Source: Bacteroidales bacterium | Lineage (GTDB): Bacteria; Bacteroidota; Bacteroidia; Bacteroidales; Muribaculaceae | DNA: 18,713 nucleotides | Assembly (NCBI GenBank): GCA_004557195.1 | Contig: SFER01000017.1 | Coordinates: 1 to 18,713 of the forward strand | Direction of reading: 5' to 3' | Shown here: positions 1 through 6,558 of the stretch, piece after piece | Numbering within the stretch: the first letter of the stretch is position 1 | Layout of the letters: every line of letters begins with the position of its first letter | The notes under the pieces: generated by a model | What the model was told of the DNA's origin: nothing | The model's database searches: none | What the model saw: only the letters and a program-made list of their open reading frames with translations | Position numbers and translations under genes: made by a program

Positions 1-1
1 T

Positions 2-1042
2 CGCTATGCTTTGAGTGGCAGTCTTCTCGGAGTGGAAATGAAAGATATAGAGAGTGTTCCTGTGGGCTACATGGCAGTGAAGGATGTATTTCCGTTGGAC
101 TTTGAGGAGTTTTCGAGGTGTCTCGGGCTTTCGGATGTGGTGTTTGAATCATTAAAGGTGTCATGGGAAAAACTTGAACCTGTGGATGAGGTTGTGCATA
201 ACGCTTTGATAAAGGCGGTGCATCTTTACCTTATAGTAGGCGGAATGCCTGCTGTAATTCAGGCATATATCGACACCAACGATATGAATGTGGTTGAGAA
301 CAAGCAGCGAGAGATACTCAGATTGTATAGGTGGGATATTGCCCAATACAATACAGAAGGCAGACTTGAACTTGAAGAGATATTTCAACTCATTCCATCG
401 GAACTTGATGCAAAGAATAAACGCTTTATTCTCAAGAATCTCAATGAGAAAGCCAGATTCTCGAGATACAAGGAGAGTTTCTTGTGGCTCAAAGATGCCG
501 GGATAGCAATCCCCACCTTCAATGTGGCAGAACCGCGTATCCCGCTTAAACTAAACGAGCAACGAAATCTATTTAAGTTGTTCCAAAACGATGTGGGGTT
601 GCTTGCCAGCCAGTATGCCTCGGGATTGCAACTCAAAATCTTGAATGGCGAGGTAAATATCAACTATGGCGCTATTTATGAGAACTTTGTAGCGCAAGAA
701 CTTTGTGCCCATGGCTACGGCGGTTTTGACCATAGTCTCTATTATTTCAATAATAAAAAGCAGGGAGAACTCGATTTTGTTATTGAACGCAATGGCGAAA
801 TTGTGCCGATAGAGGTGAAATCGGGTAAGGACTACGATCGCCACAATGCCCTTGCAGCGGTAGTGAAAAATCCCGAATATGCTATATCAAGAGCGATAGT
901 GTTGAATAATGGCAATGTAGAAGTGAAAGATAAAGTGATATACCTGCCAATATATATGGTAATGTTTATGGGAAAGAGAGATGATAGCGGAAGTCAAATT
1001 TTTCGGATGGAATTGAGAAATTTGAAGATGGACAGCCGGTGA
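2..1042 (+). CDS. AAA ATPase with DUF4143 domain (5' truncated by window edge)
   Basis: This is the C-terminal part of a predicted P-loop ATPase of the DUF4143 family. The reading frame is open from base 2 (Arg-Tyr-Ala, then LSGSLLGVEMK), so the TTG at base 11 is not a start; the Walker motifs must lie upstream of the window. The beginning matches the sensor region of this family (SGSLLGVE, then PVGYMAVKDVFPLDFEEF). The middle is helical. The C-terminus has a restriction-endonuclease-like core, GAIYENFVAQEL then GELDFVIERNGEIVPIEVK, with the E/D...EVK pattern typical of DUF4143. Family members are abundant in gut Bacteroidales and of poorly known function; some are suspected toxin-like or DNA-associated ATPases. 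There is no signal peptide in the visible part. Nothing nearby forms an evident pair with it. Family call fairly sure, cellular role unknown. Confidence 0.85.
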   Translation, partial: RYALSGSLLGVEMKDIESVPVGYMAVKDVFPLDFEEFSRCLGLSDVVFESLKVSWEKLEPVDEVVHNALIKAVHLYLIVGGMPAVIQAYIDTNDMNVVENKQREILRLYRWDIAQYNTEGRLELEEIFQLIPSELDAKNKRFILKNLNEKARFSRYKESFLWLKDAGIAIPTFNVAEPRIPLKLNEQRNLFKLFQNDVGLLASQYASGLQLKILNGEVNINYGAIYENFVAQELCAHGYGGFDHSLYYFNNKKQGELDFVIERNGEIVPIEVKSGKDYDRHNALAAVVKNPEYAISRAIVLNNGNVEVKDKVIYLPIYMVMFMGKRDDSGSQIFRMELRNLKMDSR

Positions 1043-1053
1043 TTCGGGAGAGG

Positions 1054-1085
1054 TTTGGTAATTACGGCAAAAGTTTGTACCTTTG
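1054..1085 (+). promoter_or_regulatory. Candidate Bacteroidota promoter upstream of the palindrome
   Basis: A TTTG at 1054-1057 is followed after exactly 20 bases by TACCTTTG at 1078-1085, matching the Bacteroidota -33/-7 consensus. It lies just after the stop of the ATPase gene and upstream of a second promoter-like match, so the glycoside hydrolase gene may have tandem start sites. Pattern match only. Confidence 0.45.
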
Positions 1086-1088
1086 TAG

Positions 1089-1153
1089 AAGATAGGCTTC
1101 GCTCGGCAAAAAACTCAAGCAAGCTTGTTTTTTGCGCTCACTTGCACTATCTT
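1089..1153. repeat. Imperfect palindromic intergenic element carrying a promoter
   Basis: About 65 bases form a large imperfect inverted repeat. The outer arms are AAGATAG (1089-1095) and CTATCTT (1147-1153). The inner arms are GCAAAAAAC (1106-1114) and GTTTTTTGC (1127-1135). The centre is TCAAGCAAGCTT, which adds a further AAGC/GCTT pairing. The right outer arm coincides with a TATCTTTG -7 box. From memory, similar palindromes recur in intergenic regions of Bacteroidales genomes, which would make this a dispersed repeat; that could not be tested here and only one copy is present in this window. Confidence 0.7.
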
Positions 1154-1155
1154 TG
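1125..1155 (+). promoter_or_regulatory. Promoter for the GHL10-like gene, inside the palindrome
   Basis: TTG at 1125-1127 precedes TATCTTTG at 1148-1155 by 20 bases, a good match to the Bacteroidota sigma-ABfr-type consensus. Transcription would start around 1160, leaving a leader of roughly 20-25 bases before the ATG at 1184. Confidence 0.6.
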
Positions 1156-1183
1156 TAAAAGCAATGAAAAACAAAATAGCATT

Positions 1184-2863
1184 ATGAAACAACTTTTTTT
1201 ACTCGCAATTATCGCATTGTGTTGCGTTGTGCCGGCATGGGCGCAGCCGAAAGCAGAAGTTAGAGCCGTGTGGCTTACAACCAACAGTAATCTTGACTGG
1301 CCATCGAAAAGCACTCTCAGTGAGAGCCAAATGAAAGCGGAACTCACCGACATCCTCGACCGCCTGAAAGAGGCAAATTTCAATACCATCCTGTTTCAAG
1401 CCCAAGTGAAGGGCGATGTGGCATGGGAATCGGAGATACAGCCTGCCATGCGCGCGCTCACCGGCAACGGCGCCAACCGAATGTCGTGGGATGTGAGCAA
1501 GTATGTTATAGAGGAGTGCCATAAGCGCGGAATGGAATGCCATGCGTGGATTGTGCCCTATAGGGTCGGCACAGCGAGCGAGGCTGCAAAATATGACAAT
1601 AACCCGGTGAAACATGTGGTGAAACTCCACCCCGAGTTGTGCGTGCTGTATAACAACGCCTATTATCTCGACCCCGGGCTTCCCGAGGTGAGAAGTTACC
1701 TTGTGGAACTATATCGTGAGGTTGTTACCAACTATGACTACGACGGTTATAATTTCGACTACACCCGCTATCCCGGCAGCGCATTTGGCGATGATGAAAG
1801 TTATGCCAAATATGGCGGCGGAATGTCGCTTGCCGACTGGCGTAGGTTGAATATCAACACCTTCGTGCACGAATTTTACGATATGGTGAAGAGCATAAAG
1901 CCCGATGTGAAAGTGGGAGCGGCTCCTATTGGCACCTACAAGAATGTCAATGGCACGGGAAATATGTCTGCTTACAGCGATGTGTATCAAGACGCTTGCG
2001 AATGGATGCAAGCCGGGAAACACGACCTGCTTGTGCCGCAAATGTATTGGAACGAGAAATACGGCTTCTCCACCCACATGACCACATGGGTTGAGAATGG
2101 CGCCGGAAGACAGATTGTCGTGGGACTTGCGCCCTATAAGATGCTCGACAGCACCAACAACTGGGAATACACTGTGGTTACCGAGCAGATAGAGAAAGTG
2201 CGCAACAAAGAGGGAATGAGCGGTGTGTGCTTTTTCCGCGCTATGAACATATTGGGAACTGAAACCAAGGTGCAGCAGCTTTACGCGGCATTGCGAGATG
2301 ACTATTTCAAGTATCCGGCACACATCCCGGCGATGGACTACAACGGTATTACCAAGCCAAACGCGCCGATAGGCACACATGCGAGTCGCGATAACGGAAT
2401 TTATACCCTCTCTTGGGAAAAGCCTGCCCTCAATGAGAAGGATATAAAATACTACTGCGTGTATGCCTCGGAAAGCGAGACGGTAGATATCGCCGATATT
2501 AAAAATTGTGTGGGTTTTGCACTCACCGACACCAAGTGGGAATATGCTACTGACAAAGAAGGCTTGCACTTTGCGGTTACTGCCTTCGACACCAACTACT
2601 ACGAGAGCGATGCTGCCATGGCAAGCGTCGATGGCATCGATGAGTCGCTGCGCTTTTCGATAGGCGTTTCAAACGGCGCACTCAACATCGTTGCCGTGAA
2701 TGACATAGCAAATGTTGAGGTGTTTGACCTCGCCGGACGCGCATCGGGACGCACAAAAATTTCGGGCAGAGGAGCAACCGTTGAAAATTTGGCTCATGCA
2801 ATGTATCTCGTAGTGGCAACAGACTGCAACGGAAATATATTTTCGCAGAAAATTTCTATCTAA
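1184..2863 (+). CDS. Secreted glycoside-hydrolase-like protein (GHL10 / DUF187 type)
   Basis: This is a 559-residue predicted exported protein. The frame is open further upstream, but the ATG at 1184 is chosen because it opens a clear signal peptide (residues 1-20, MKQLFLLAIIALCC...PAWA, cut before Gln21) and because the upstream codons fall in promoter/palindrome DNA. Residues about 24-370 form a TIM-barrel domain of the GHL10 (DUF187) family: EVRAVWLTT at 25-33, the helix LKEANFNTILFQAQVKG, DGYNFDYTRYP at 187-197 and LLVPQMYWN at 282-290. Residues about 393-480 resemble a fibronectin type III domain. The last 70 residues (VEVFDLAGR, then MYLVVATDCNG) look like a degenerate C-terminal sorting-type beta domain. 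Relatives are thought to act on cell-wall or other polysaccharides, but the substrate is not established. It appears monocistronic. Fold and export are well supported; enzymatic activity is inferred. Confidence 0.88.
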   Translation: MKQLFLLAIIALCCVVPAWAQPKAEVRAVWLTTNSNLDWPSKSTLSESQMKAELTDILDRLKEANFNTILFQAQVKGDVAWESEIQPAMRALTGNGANRMSWDVSKYVIEECHKRGMECHAWIVPYRVGTASEAAKYDNNPVKHVVKLHPELCVLYNNAYYLDPGLPEVRSYLVELYREVVTNYDYDGYNFDYTRYPGSAFGDDESYAKYGGGMSLADWRRLNINTFVHEFYDMVKSIKPDVKVGAAPIGTYKNVNGTGNMSAYSDVYQDACEWMQAGKHDLLVPQMYWNEKYGFSTHMTTWVENGAGRQIVVGLAPYKMLDSTNNWEYTVVTEQIEKVRNKEGMSGVCFFRAMNILGTETKVQQLYAALRDDYFKYPAHIPAMDYNGITKPNAPIGTHASRDNGIYTLSWEKPALNEKDIKYYCVYASESETVDIADIKNCVGFALTDTKWEYATDKEGLHFAVTAFDTNYYESDAAMASVDGIDESLRFSIGVSNGALNIVAVNDIANVEVFDLAGRASGRTKISGRGATVENLAHAMYLVVATDCNGNIFSQKISI

Positions 2864-2888
2864 ATGTTTTAGGATACAAAAAAAGTAG

Positions 2889-2896
2889 TACCTTTG
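2889..2896 (+). promoter_or_regulatory. -7 box of the DUF3127 gene promoter
   Basis: TACCTTTG lies 40 bases upstream of the DUF3127 start codon. The expected -33 position holds only a T-rich stretch (GTTTT at 2866-2870), so the -33 half is weak. The leader between it and the ATG is strongly A-rich, as is common for well-translated genes in this phylum. Confidence 0.6.
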
Positions 2897-2936
2897 TAAG
2901 GATAAATTTAAGAGAAACAATTAAAACAAATAAATA

Positions 2937-3311
2937 ATGGAAATAACAGGTAAAATCATTTCAAAACTCGATTTGCAATCGGGAACTTCCAAAGCAGGCA
3001 ACCAATGGAAGAAACAAGAATATGTATTGGAAACACAAGACGCATATCCTCGCAAAGTTCATTTCGATTTCTTCGGCGAGCGTGCCGACCAATATAATTT
3101 GAACATCGGCGACGTGATTAAATTGAGCTTCGACATCGAGAGCCGCGAATATCAAGGACGTTGGTACACCAGCATTCGCGGATGGAAAGCCGAACCGGCA
3201 GATGCCGCCGCAGCCACTGCACCGGTACAACAGGTAGCCGCCGCTGCGCCCGGTATGCCCGAACCCGATTTTTCGGCATCGAATGACCAGGGTGACGACC
3301 TTCCATTCTAA
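2937..3311 (+). CDS. DUF3127 OB-fold protein with SSB-like acidic tail
   Basis: This is a 124-residue cytoplasmic protein. Residues 1-85 match the DUF3127 family, a small Bacteroidota OB-fold-like domain: MEITGKIISKLDLQSG, KQEYVLETQDAYPRKVHFDFFGER, then GDVIKLSFDIESREYQGRWY and IRGWKAE. A disordered Ala/Pro-rich linker (about 86-112) follows. The protein ends Gly-Asp-Asp-Leu-Pro-Phe (119-124), closely resembling the acidic DDDIPF tip by which bacterial SSB recruits partner proteins. The domain order, OB fold plus flexible linker plus acidic tip, therefore mimics single-stranded DNA-binding protein. Nucleic-acid binding is inference from this architecture. The gene has its own promoter and a terminator-like hairpin after it, so it is probably a stand-alone unit. 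It is not the canonical ssb gene, whose OB-fold motifs it lacks. Confidence 0.85.
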   Translation: MEITGKIISKLDLQSGTSKAGNQWKKQEYVLETQDAYPRKVHFDFFGERADQYNLNIGDVIKLSFDIESREYQGRWYTSIRGWKAEPADAAAATAPVQQVAAAAPGMPEPDFSASNDQGDDLPF

Positions 3312-3340
3312 ACGACGAAGCATCGCCATAACCACACAGG

Positions 3341-3368
3341 AGAGAGGGCGCATAGCGTTCTCTCTTTT
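3341..3368 (+). terminator. Terminator-like hairpin after the DUF3127 gene
   Basis: AGAGAGGGCGC (3341-3351) pairs with GCGTTCTCTCT (3355-3365) through 11 positions including two G-U pairs, with an ATA loop, followed by TTT and then GCC and another TTT. It sits 30 bases after the DUF3127 stop and only 20 bases before the lipoprotein start. No good promoter is visible after it, so it could be a leaky terminator or attenuator for the importer operon. Confidence 0.6.
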
Positions 3369-3387
3369 GCCTTTAATACATCATATT

Positions 3388-4515
3388 ATGTCGAAATATA
3401 AAATTCTCTTGGCGGCTGCCATGCTCATCATCCTTTCCTGCTGCAGCAGGGGGAGAAATGGTGGTGCGCCTGAATCGCGTAACCTTGTAGAATGGGAATA
3501 TGCGTCGGGGATAGATGTGGATGTGCATGAGCACTACACCGTGGCAGAGGTGAAGAACCCGTGGAAAAAAGGTGCTGTATTGCAGACATATATCCTCGTT
3601 GAGAGAGACAAACCGCTACCCGACAGCCTGCCCGAAGGCACCATCGTGAGAGTGCCTCTGCGCAACTGTCTGGTGTACTCGTCGGTCCATTGCAATGTGA
3701 TAAAGGAACTCACCGGGAGCTTTGACGCAGTGGGCGGGGTGTGTGATGCTCAATATTACAACACCCCCGAAATTGTTGCAGGAATAAACGATGGGAGAAT
3801 AGCCGATTGCGGCAACTCCATGGCTCCCACGATAGAGAAAGTGATGATGCTCAAGCCTGAGGCGATTTTGCTCTCTCCGTTTCAAAACTCCGGCTATGGT
3901 GCGCTCACAGCCACCGGCATACCTATTGTTGAATGTGCCGATTACATGGAGCCGCTGCCGCTTGGACGCGCTGAGTGGATTAAGTTCTTCGGACTCCTCT
4001 TTGGCAACACCGAGCGCGCCGATTCGATGTTCCAAGATGTGAAAGAGAAATACACATCGCTTGCGGCAAAGGCGGCGACAGCCGACAGCAAGCCGAAAGT
4101 GCTCACGGAGACAATAACCAACGGAGTGTGGTATGTGCCGGGCGGCAACAGCTATATGGCGCGAATGATTGCCGATGCCGGAGGCGATTTCCCATGGAAA
4201 GACACCCAATCCATCGGCTCCATTCCGCTCGACTACCCGAAAGTGTTTGAAAAGGCTTTCGATGCCGATGTGTGGCTGATTAAAGCCTATCTCAACGATG
4301 CCACACTTGCCGACATCAAAGCCATCGACACTCGAAATGCGCGCTTCAAGGCATTCTCAAATGGCGGAATATACTATTGCAACACATCAAAGACGACATT
4401 ATACGACGATTTCCCGTTCCATCCCGATAAGTTGCTCGAAGAATACATCAAAATATTCCATCCAGGGCTGCTTGCGGCATCAAATTTGCAATATTTCAAG
4501 AAAATAGAAAAATGA
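3388..4515 (+). CDS. Substrate-binding lipoprotein of a FecCD/BtuFCD-type ABC importer
   Basis: This is a 375-residue predicted periplasmic solute-binding protein (TroA-like helical-backbone fold, PF01497 type). The start at 3388 is chosen because it opens a lipoprotein signal: MSKYKILLAAAMLIILSC with Cys18 as the likely lipid-bearing residue. The frame is open further upstream but overlaps the preceding gene and the hairpin. Family features are the paired lobes: VGGVCDAQYYNTPEIV...DCGNSMAPTIEKVMMLKPEAILL in the first, and NGVWYVPGGNSYMARMIADAGGDF in the second, joined by a long helix around 190-230. No acidic surface-export signal follows Cys18, so it probably faces the periplasm. Its stop overlaps the permease start by four bases. 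Ligands in this family include ferric siderophores, heme and cobalamin; the sequence alone does not decide, so no symbol is given. Confidence 0.88.
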   Translation: MSKYKILLAAAMLIILSCCSRGRNGGAPESRNLVEWEYASGIDVDVHEHYTVAEVKNPWKKGAVLQTYILVERDKPLPDSLPEGTIVRVPLRNCLVYSSVHCNVIKELTGSFDAVGGVCDAQYYNTPEIVAGINDGRIADCGNSMAPTIEKVMMLKPEAILLSPFQNSGYGALTATGIPIVECADYMEPLPLGRAEWIKFFGLLFGNTERADSMFQDVKEKYTSLAAKAATADSKPKVLTETITNGVWYVPGGNSYMARMIADAGGDFPWKDTQSIGSIPLDYPKVFEKAFDADVWLIKAYLNDATLADIKAIDTRNARFKAFSNGGIYYCNTSKTTLYDDFPFHPDKLLEEYIKIFHPGLLAASNLQYFKKIEK

Positions 4516-5546
4516 GGAAACGACATGCCATAATATTTGCCTTGTGCGGCGTTGTGCTCGCCGTGCTGATAGTCGCCAACCTTTTTATCGGTTCGGTGGA
4601 TATCCCTGCAAGCGAAGTGATGCGGATTCTCGGAGGAAACGGCTCAAGCAACGAGGCATGGGATTACATAATCCTCGAAACCAGGGTGCCGATGATAGCA
4701 ACGGCATTACTTGCCGGAGCGGCGCTCTCCTTGGCGGGACTCCTGTTGCAAACCGCCTTCAACAACCCACTTGCCGGACCCTCGATACTCGGTGTGAGCA
4801 CCGGGGCATCGCTCGGAGTGGCAGTGGTGATGCTCTGGCTCGGAGCGGCAGGCGGCACACTCTTCGGACAGACTGTCGGCGGATATTTAGGCGTGCTTGC
4901 GGGGGCATTTGTGGGAGCACTCACAGTGCTTGGCACACTGCTGCTGTTTTCGTTTGTCGTCGAAAGTACGACAATGCTCCTGATTGTGGGCATTCTCACC
5001 GGCTATATCACCTCATCGCTCATTTCGCTACTCAATTTCTTCTCCACCCAGGAAGGCGTTCACTCCTATGTAATCTGGGGGCTTGGAAGTTTCAACGGCG
5101 TTACTTTAGAGCAACTGCCATACATCTCGCTTGTCGTGATTCCGGCAATCCTGTGGGCTGCGCTGATGGTGAAGCCGCTCAACGCCCTGTTGCTTGGAGC
5201 GCGTTATGCCGCCAACCTCGGAATCAATGTGAAAAGCACTCGCAACAAACTCTTGCTCATAAGCGGCATCCTTACAGCCTCCGTTACCGCTTTTTGCGGT
5301 CCGATAGGCTTTTTAGGACTCGTAGTGCCTCACATCGCACGCCTGCTTCTGCGCACATCCAATCACAACACCCTATTGCCGCTCACAATCTTGTGTGGAT
5401 GTTGTACCTCGCTGGTTTGCACCCTCATCTCGGTGATGCCACAAGAGAACGGCGTACTCCCAATCAATGCCATAACACCGATAATCGGTGTGCCAATAAT
5501 CATCTACATAATTGTGAACCGCCGCAAAATCGAATATTTCAACTGA
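4512..5546 (+). CDS. FecCD-family ABC transporter permease
   Basis: This is a 344-residue inner-membrane permease with about ten hydrophobic helices, the usual length for the FecCD/BtuC family. The diagnostic segment is at about residues 69-99: GAALSLAGLLLQTAFNNPLA followed by GPSILGVSTGAS. The coupling-helix region is LLLGARYAANLGINV, and the late helices contain FCGPIGFLGLVVPHIARLL, another family hallmark. It would form the homodimeric channel for the lipoprotein upstream and the ATPase downstream. The ATG overlaps the previous stop (ATGA), indicating translational coupling, and only one base separates its stop from the next start. It carries iron-siderophore, heme or corrinoid class substrates; specificity is not readable from the permease. 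Confidence 0.93.
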   Translation: MRKRHAIIFALCGVVLAVLIVANLFIGSVDIPASEVMRILGGNGSSNEAWDYIILETRVPMIATALLAGAALSLAGLLLQTAFNNPLAGPSILGVSTGASLGVAVVMLWLGAAGGTLFGQTVGGYLGVLAGAFVGALTVLGTLLLFSFVVESTTMLLIVGILTGYITSSLISLLNFFSTQEGVHSYVIWGLGSFNGVTLEQLPYISLVVIPAILWAALMVKPLNALLLGARYAANLGINVKSTRNKLLLISGILTASVTAFCGPIGFLGLVVPHIARLLLRTSNHNTLLPLTILCGCCTSLVCTLISVMPQENGVLPINAITPIIGVPIIIYIIVNRRKIEYFN

Positions 5547-5547
5547 T

Positions 5548-6558
5548 ATGACAATACTCCGGACACATAATCTCACAATCGGCTACAACTCCAAAGAAGG
5601 ACGCACCGAAGTGCTCAAGGGATTAAACCTGTCGCTAAATCGCGGAGAAGTGGTGTGTCTAATCGGCGCCAACGGCAAGGGAAAATCCACATTGCTACGC
5701 ACCCTCGCCGGGACACAGCCCTCACTCGAAGGGAGTGTGGATATCGAAGGGAAGCCTCTGTCGATACTCTCCAAGAAAGACTTGGCTTTGATGTTGAGCA
5801 TCGTATATACCGACCGCACCTCCACCGGAGCGCTTACAGTCGAGGAACTCACCGCGCTCGGGCGTCAGCCCCACACCGGATTCTTCGGGCATCTATCCAA
5901 GGTGGATAGAGATGTGGTGGAGGCGAGTATGCGTGCCACCGGAATATTGTACAAGCGCAATTCGTTGTGCGCACAACTCTCCGACGGCGAGCGGCAGAAA
6001 GCAATGATAGCCAAGGCTCTCGCGCAGGAAACACCGATTATATTCCTCGACGAGCCGACAGCCTTTCTCGATGTGGCGAGCAAAATCGACACCATGCAAC
6101 TGCTCCACGACCTCGCTGTGGAGCAAAACAAGGCGGTGCTCCTCTCCACACACGATATTTCCCAGGCACTGATGCTTGCCGACAGGCTGTGGCTCATAGA
6201 TGCCGGGCAACATCTCGAGGCTGCTCCCACCGAAGACCTTATTCTCTCGGGAAAACTCGACTTGCTGTTCAATTCGCAGGAGATTAGATTCGACATCCAT
6301 TCCGGCAGTTTCTCGCGACAATGTGTGGGAGAGCATAGTGTCGATATTGTGGAAGGCGACGCCTCCACCGCCCATTGGTGTGCCAATGCCATGAAGCGCA
6401 ACGGAATTGCCATCGACAAAAAATCTACCATCACCATTAAACCTATTGCCCCTAACAATATCATAATATATATCAACGGCAAAATGAAAAAAACGGAAAG
6501 TGTAGGCGAACTAACACATTTCATTTTGCGTTACTTTAAGGAATATGAAACTAAGTAA
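5548..6558 (+). CDS. ABC importer ATP-binding protein with C-terminal extension
   Basis: This is a 336-residue cytoplasmic ATPase of the FecE/BtuD class. Walker A is GANGKGKST at 40-48, the signature is LSDGERQ at 144-150, Walker B is IIFLDEPT at 164-171, the D-loop AFLD follows, and the H-loop is LLSTHD at 198-203. Two oddities are visible. Where the Q-loop glutamine is expected (by alignment of LTVEELTALGRQPHTG with FepC-type proteins) the residue is Thr88, and the signature reads LSDGE rather than LSGGQ. Beyond residue about 240 there is a roughly 90-residue extension (RFDIHSGSF, then HWCANAMKRNGIAI) absent from standard 250-260-residue ATPases. I believe both traits are shared by Bacteroidota homologues. 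It energises the permease encoded immediately upstream, and its last codons overlap the next gene by 14 bases. Confidence 0.92.
   Translation: MTILRTHNLTIGYNSKEGRTEVLKGLNLSLNRGEVVCLIGANGKGKSTLLRTLAGTQPSLEGSVDIEGKPLSILSKKDLALMLSIVYTDRTSTGALTVEELTALGRQPHTGFFGHLSKVDRDVVEASMRATGILYKRNSLCAQLSDGERQKAMIAKALAQETPIIFLDEPTAFLDVASKIDTMQLLHDLAVEQNKAVLLSTHDISQALMLADRLWLIDAGQHLEAAPTEDLILSGKLDLLFNSQEIRFDIHSGSFSRQCVGEHSVDIVEGDASTAHWCANAMKRNGIAIDKKSTITIKPIAPNNIIIYINGKMKKTESVGELTHFILRYFKEYETK

Noticed and set aside
1055..1183. N-terminal extension of the GHL10-like protein
   Set aside because: The extra 43 codons translate the palindrome and promoter region and would put residues ahead of a clean signal peptide. 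The ATG at 1184 is better.
3283..3387. Upstream start for the substrate-binding lipoprotein
   Set aside because: It overlaps the end of the DUF3127 gene and the hairpin, and would place 35 residues ahead of the lipoprotein signal.
3388..6558. Naming the importer as BtuFCD (cobalamin) or HmuTUV (heme)
   Set aside because: No riboswitch, TonB-dependent receptor or cofactor enzyme lies beside it, and the binding protein has no residue pattern I can tie to one ligand.
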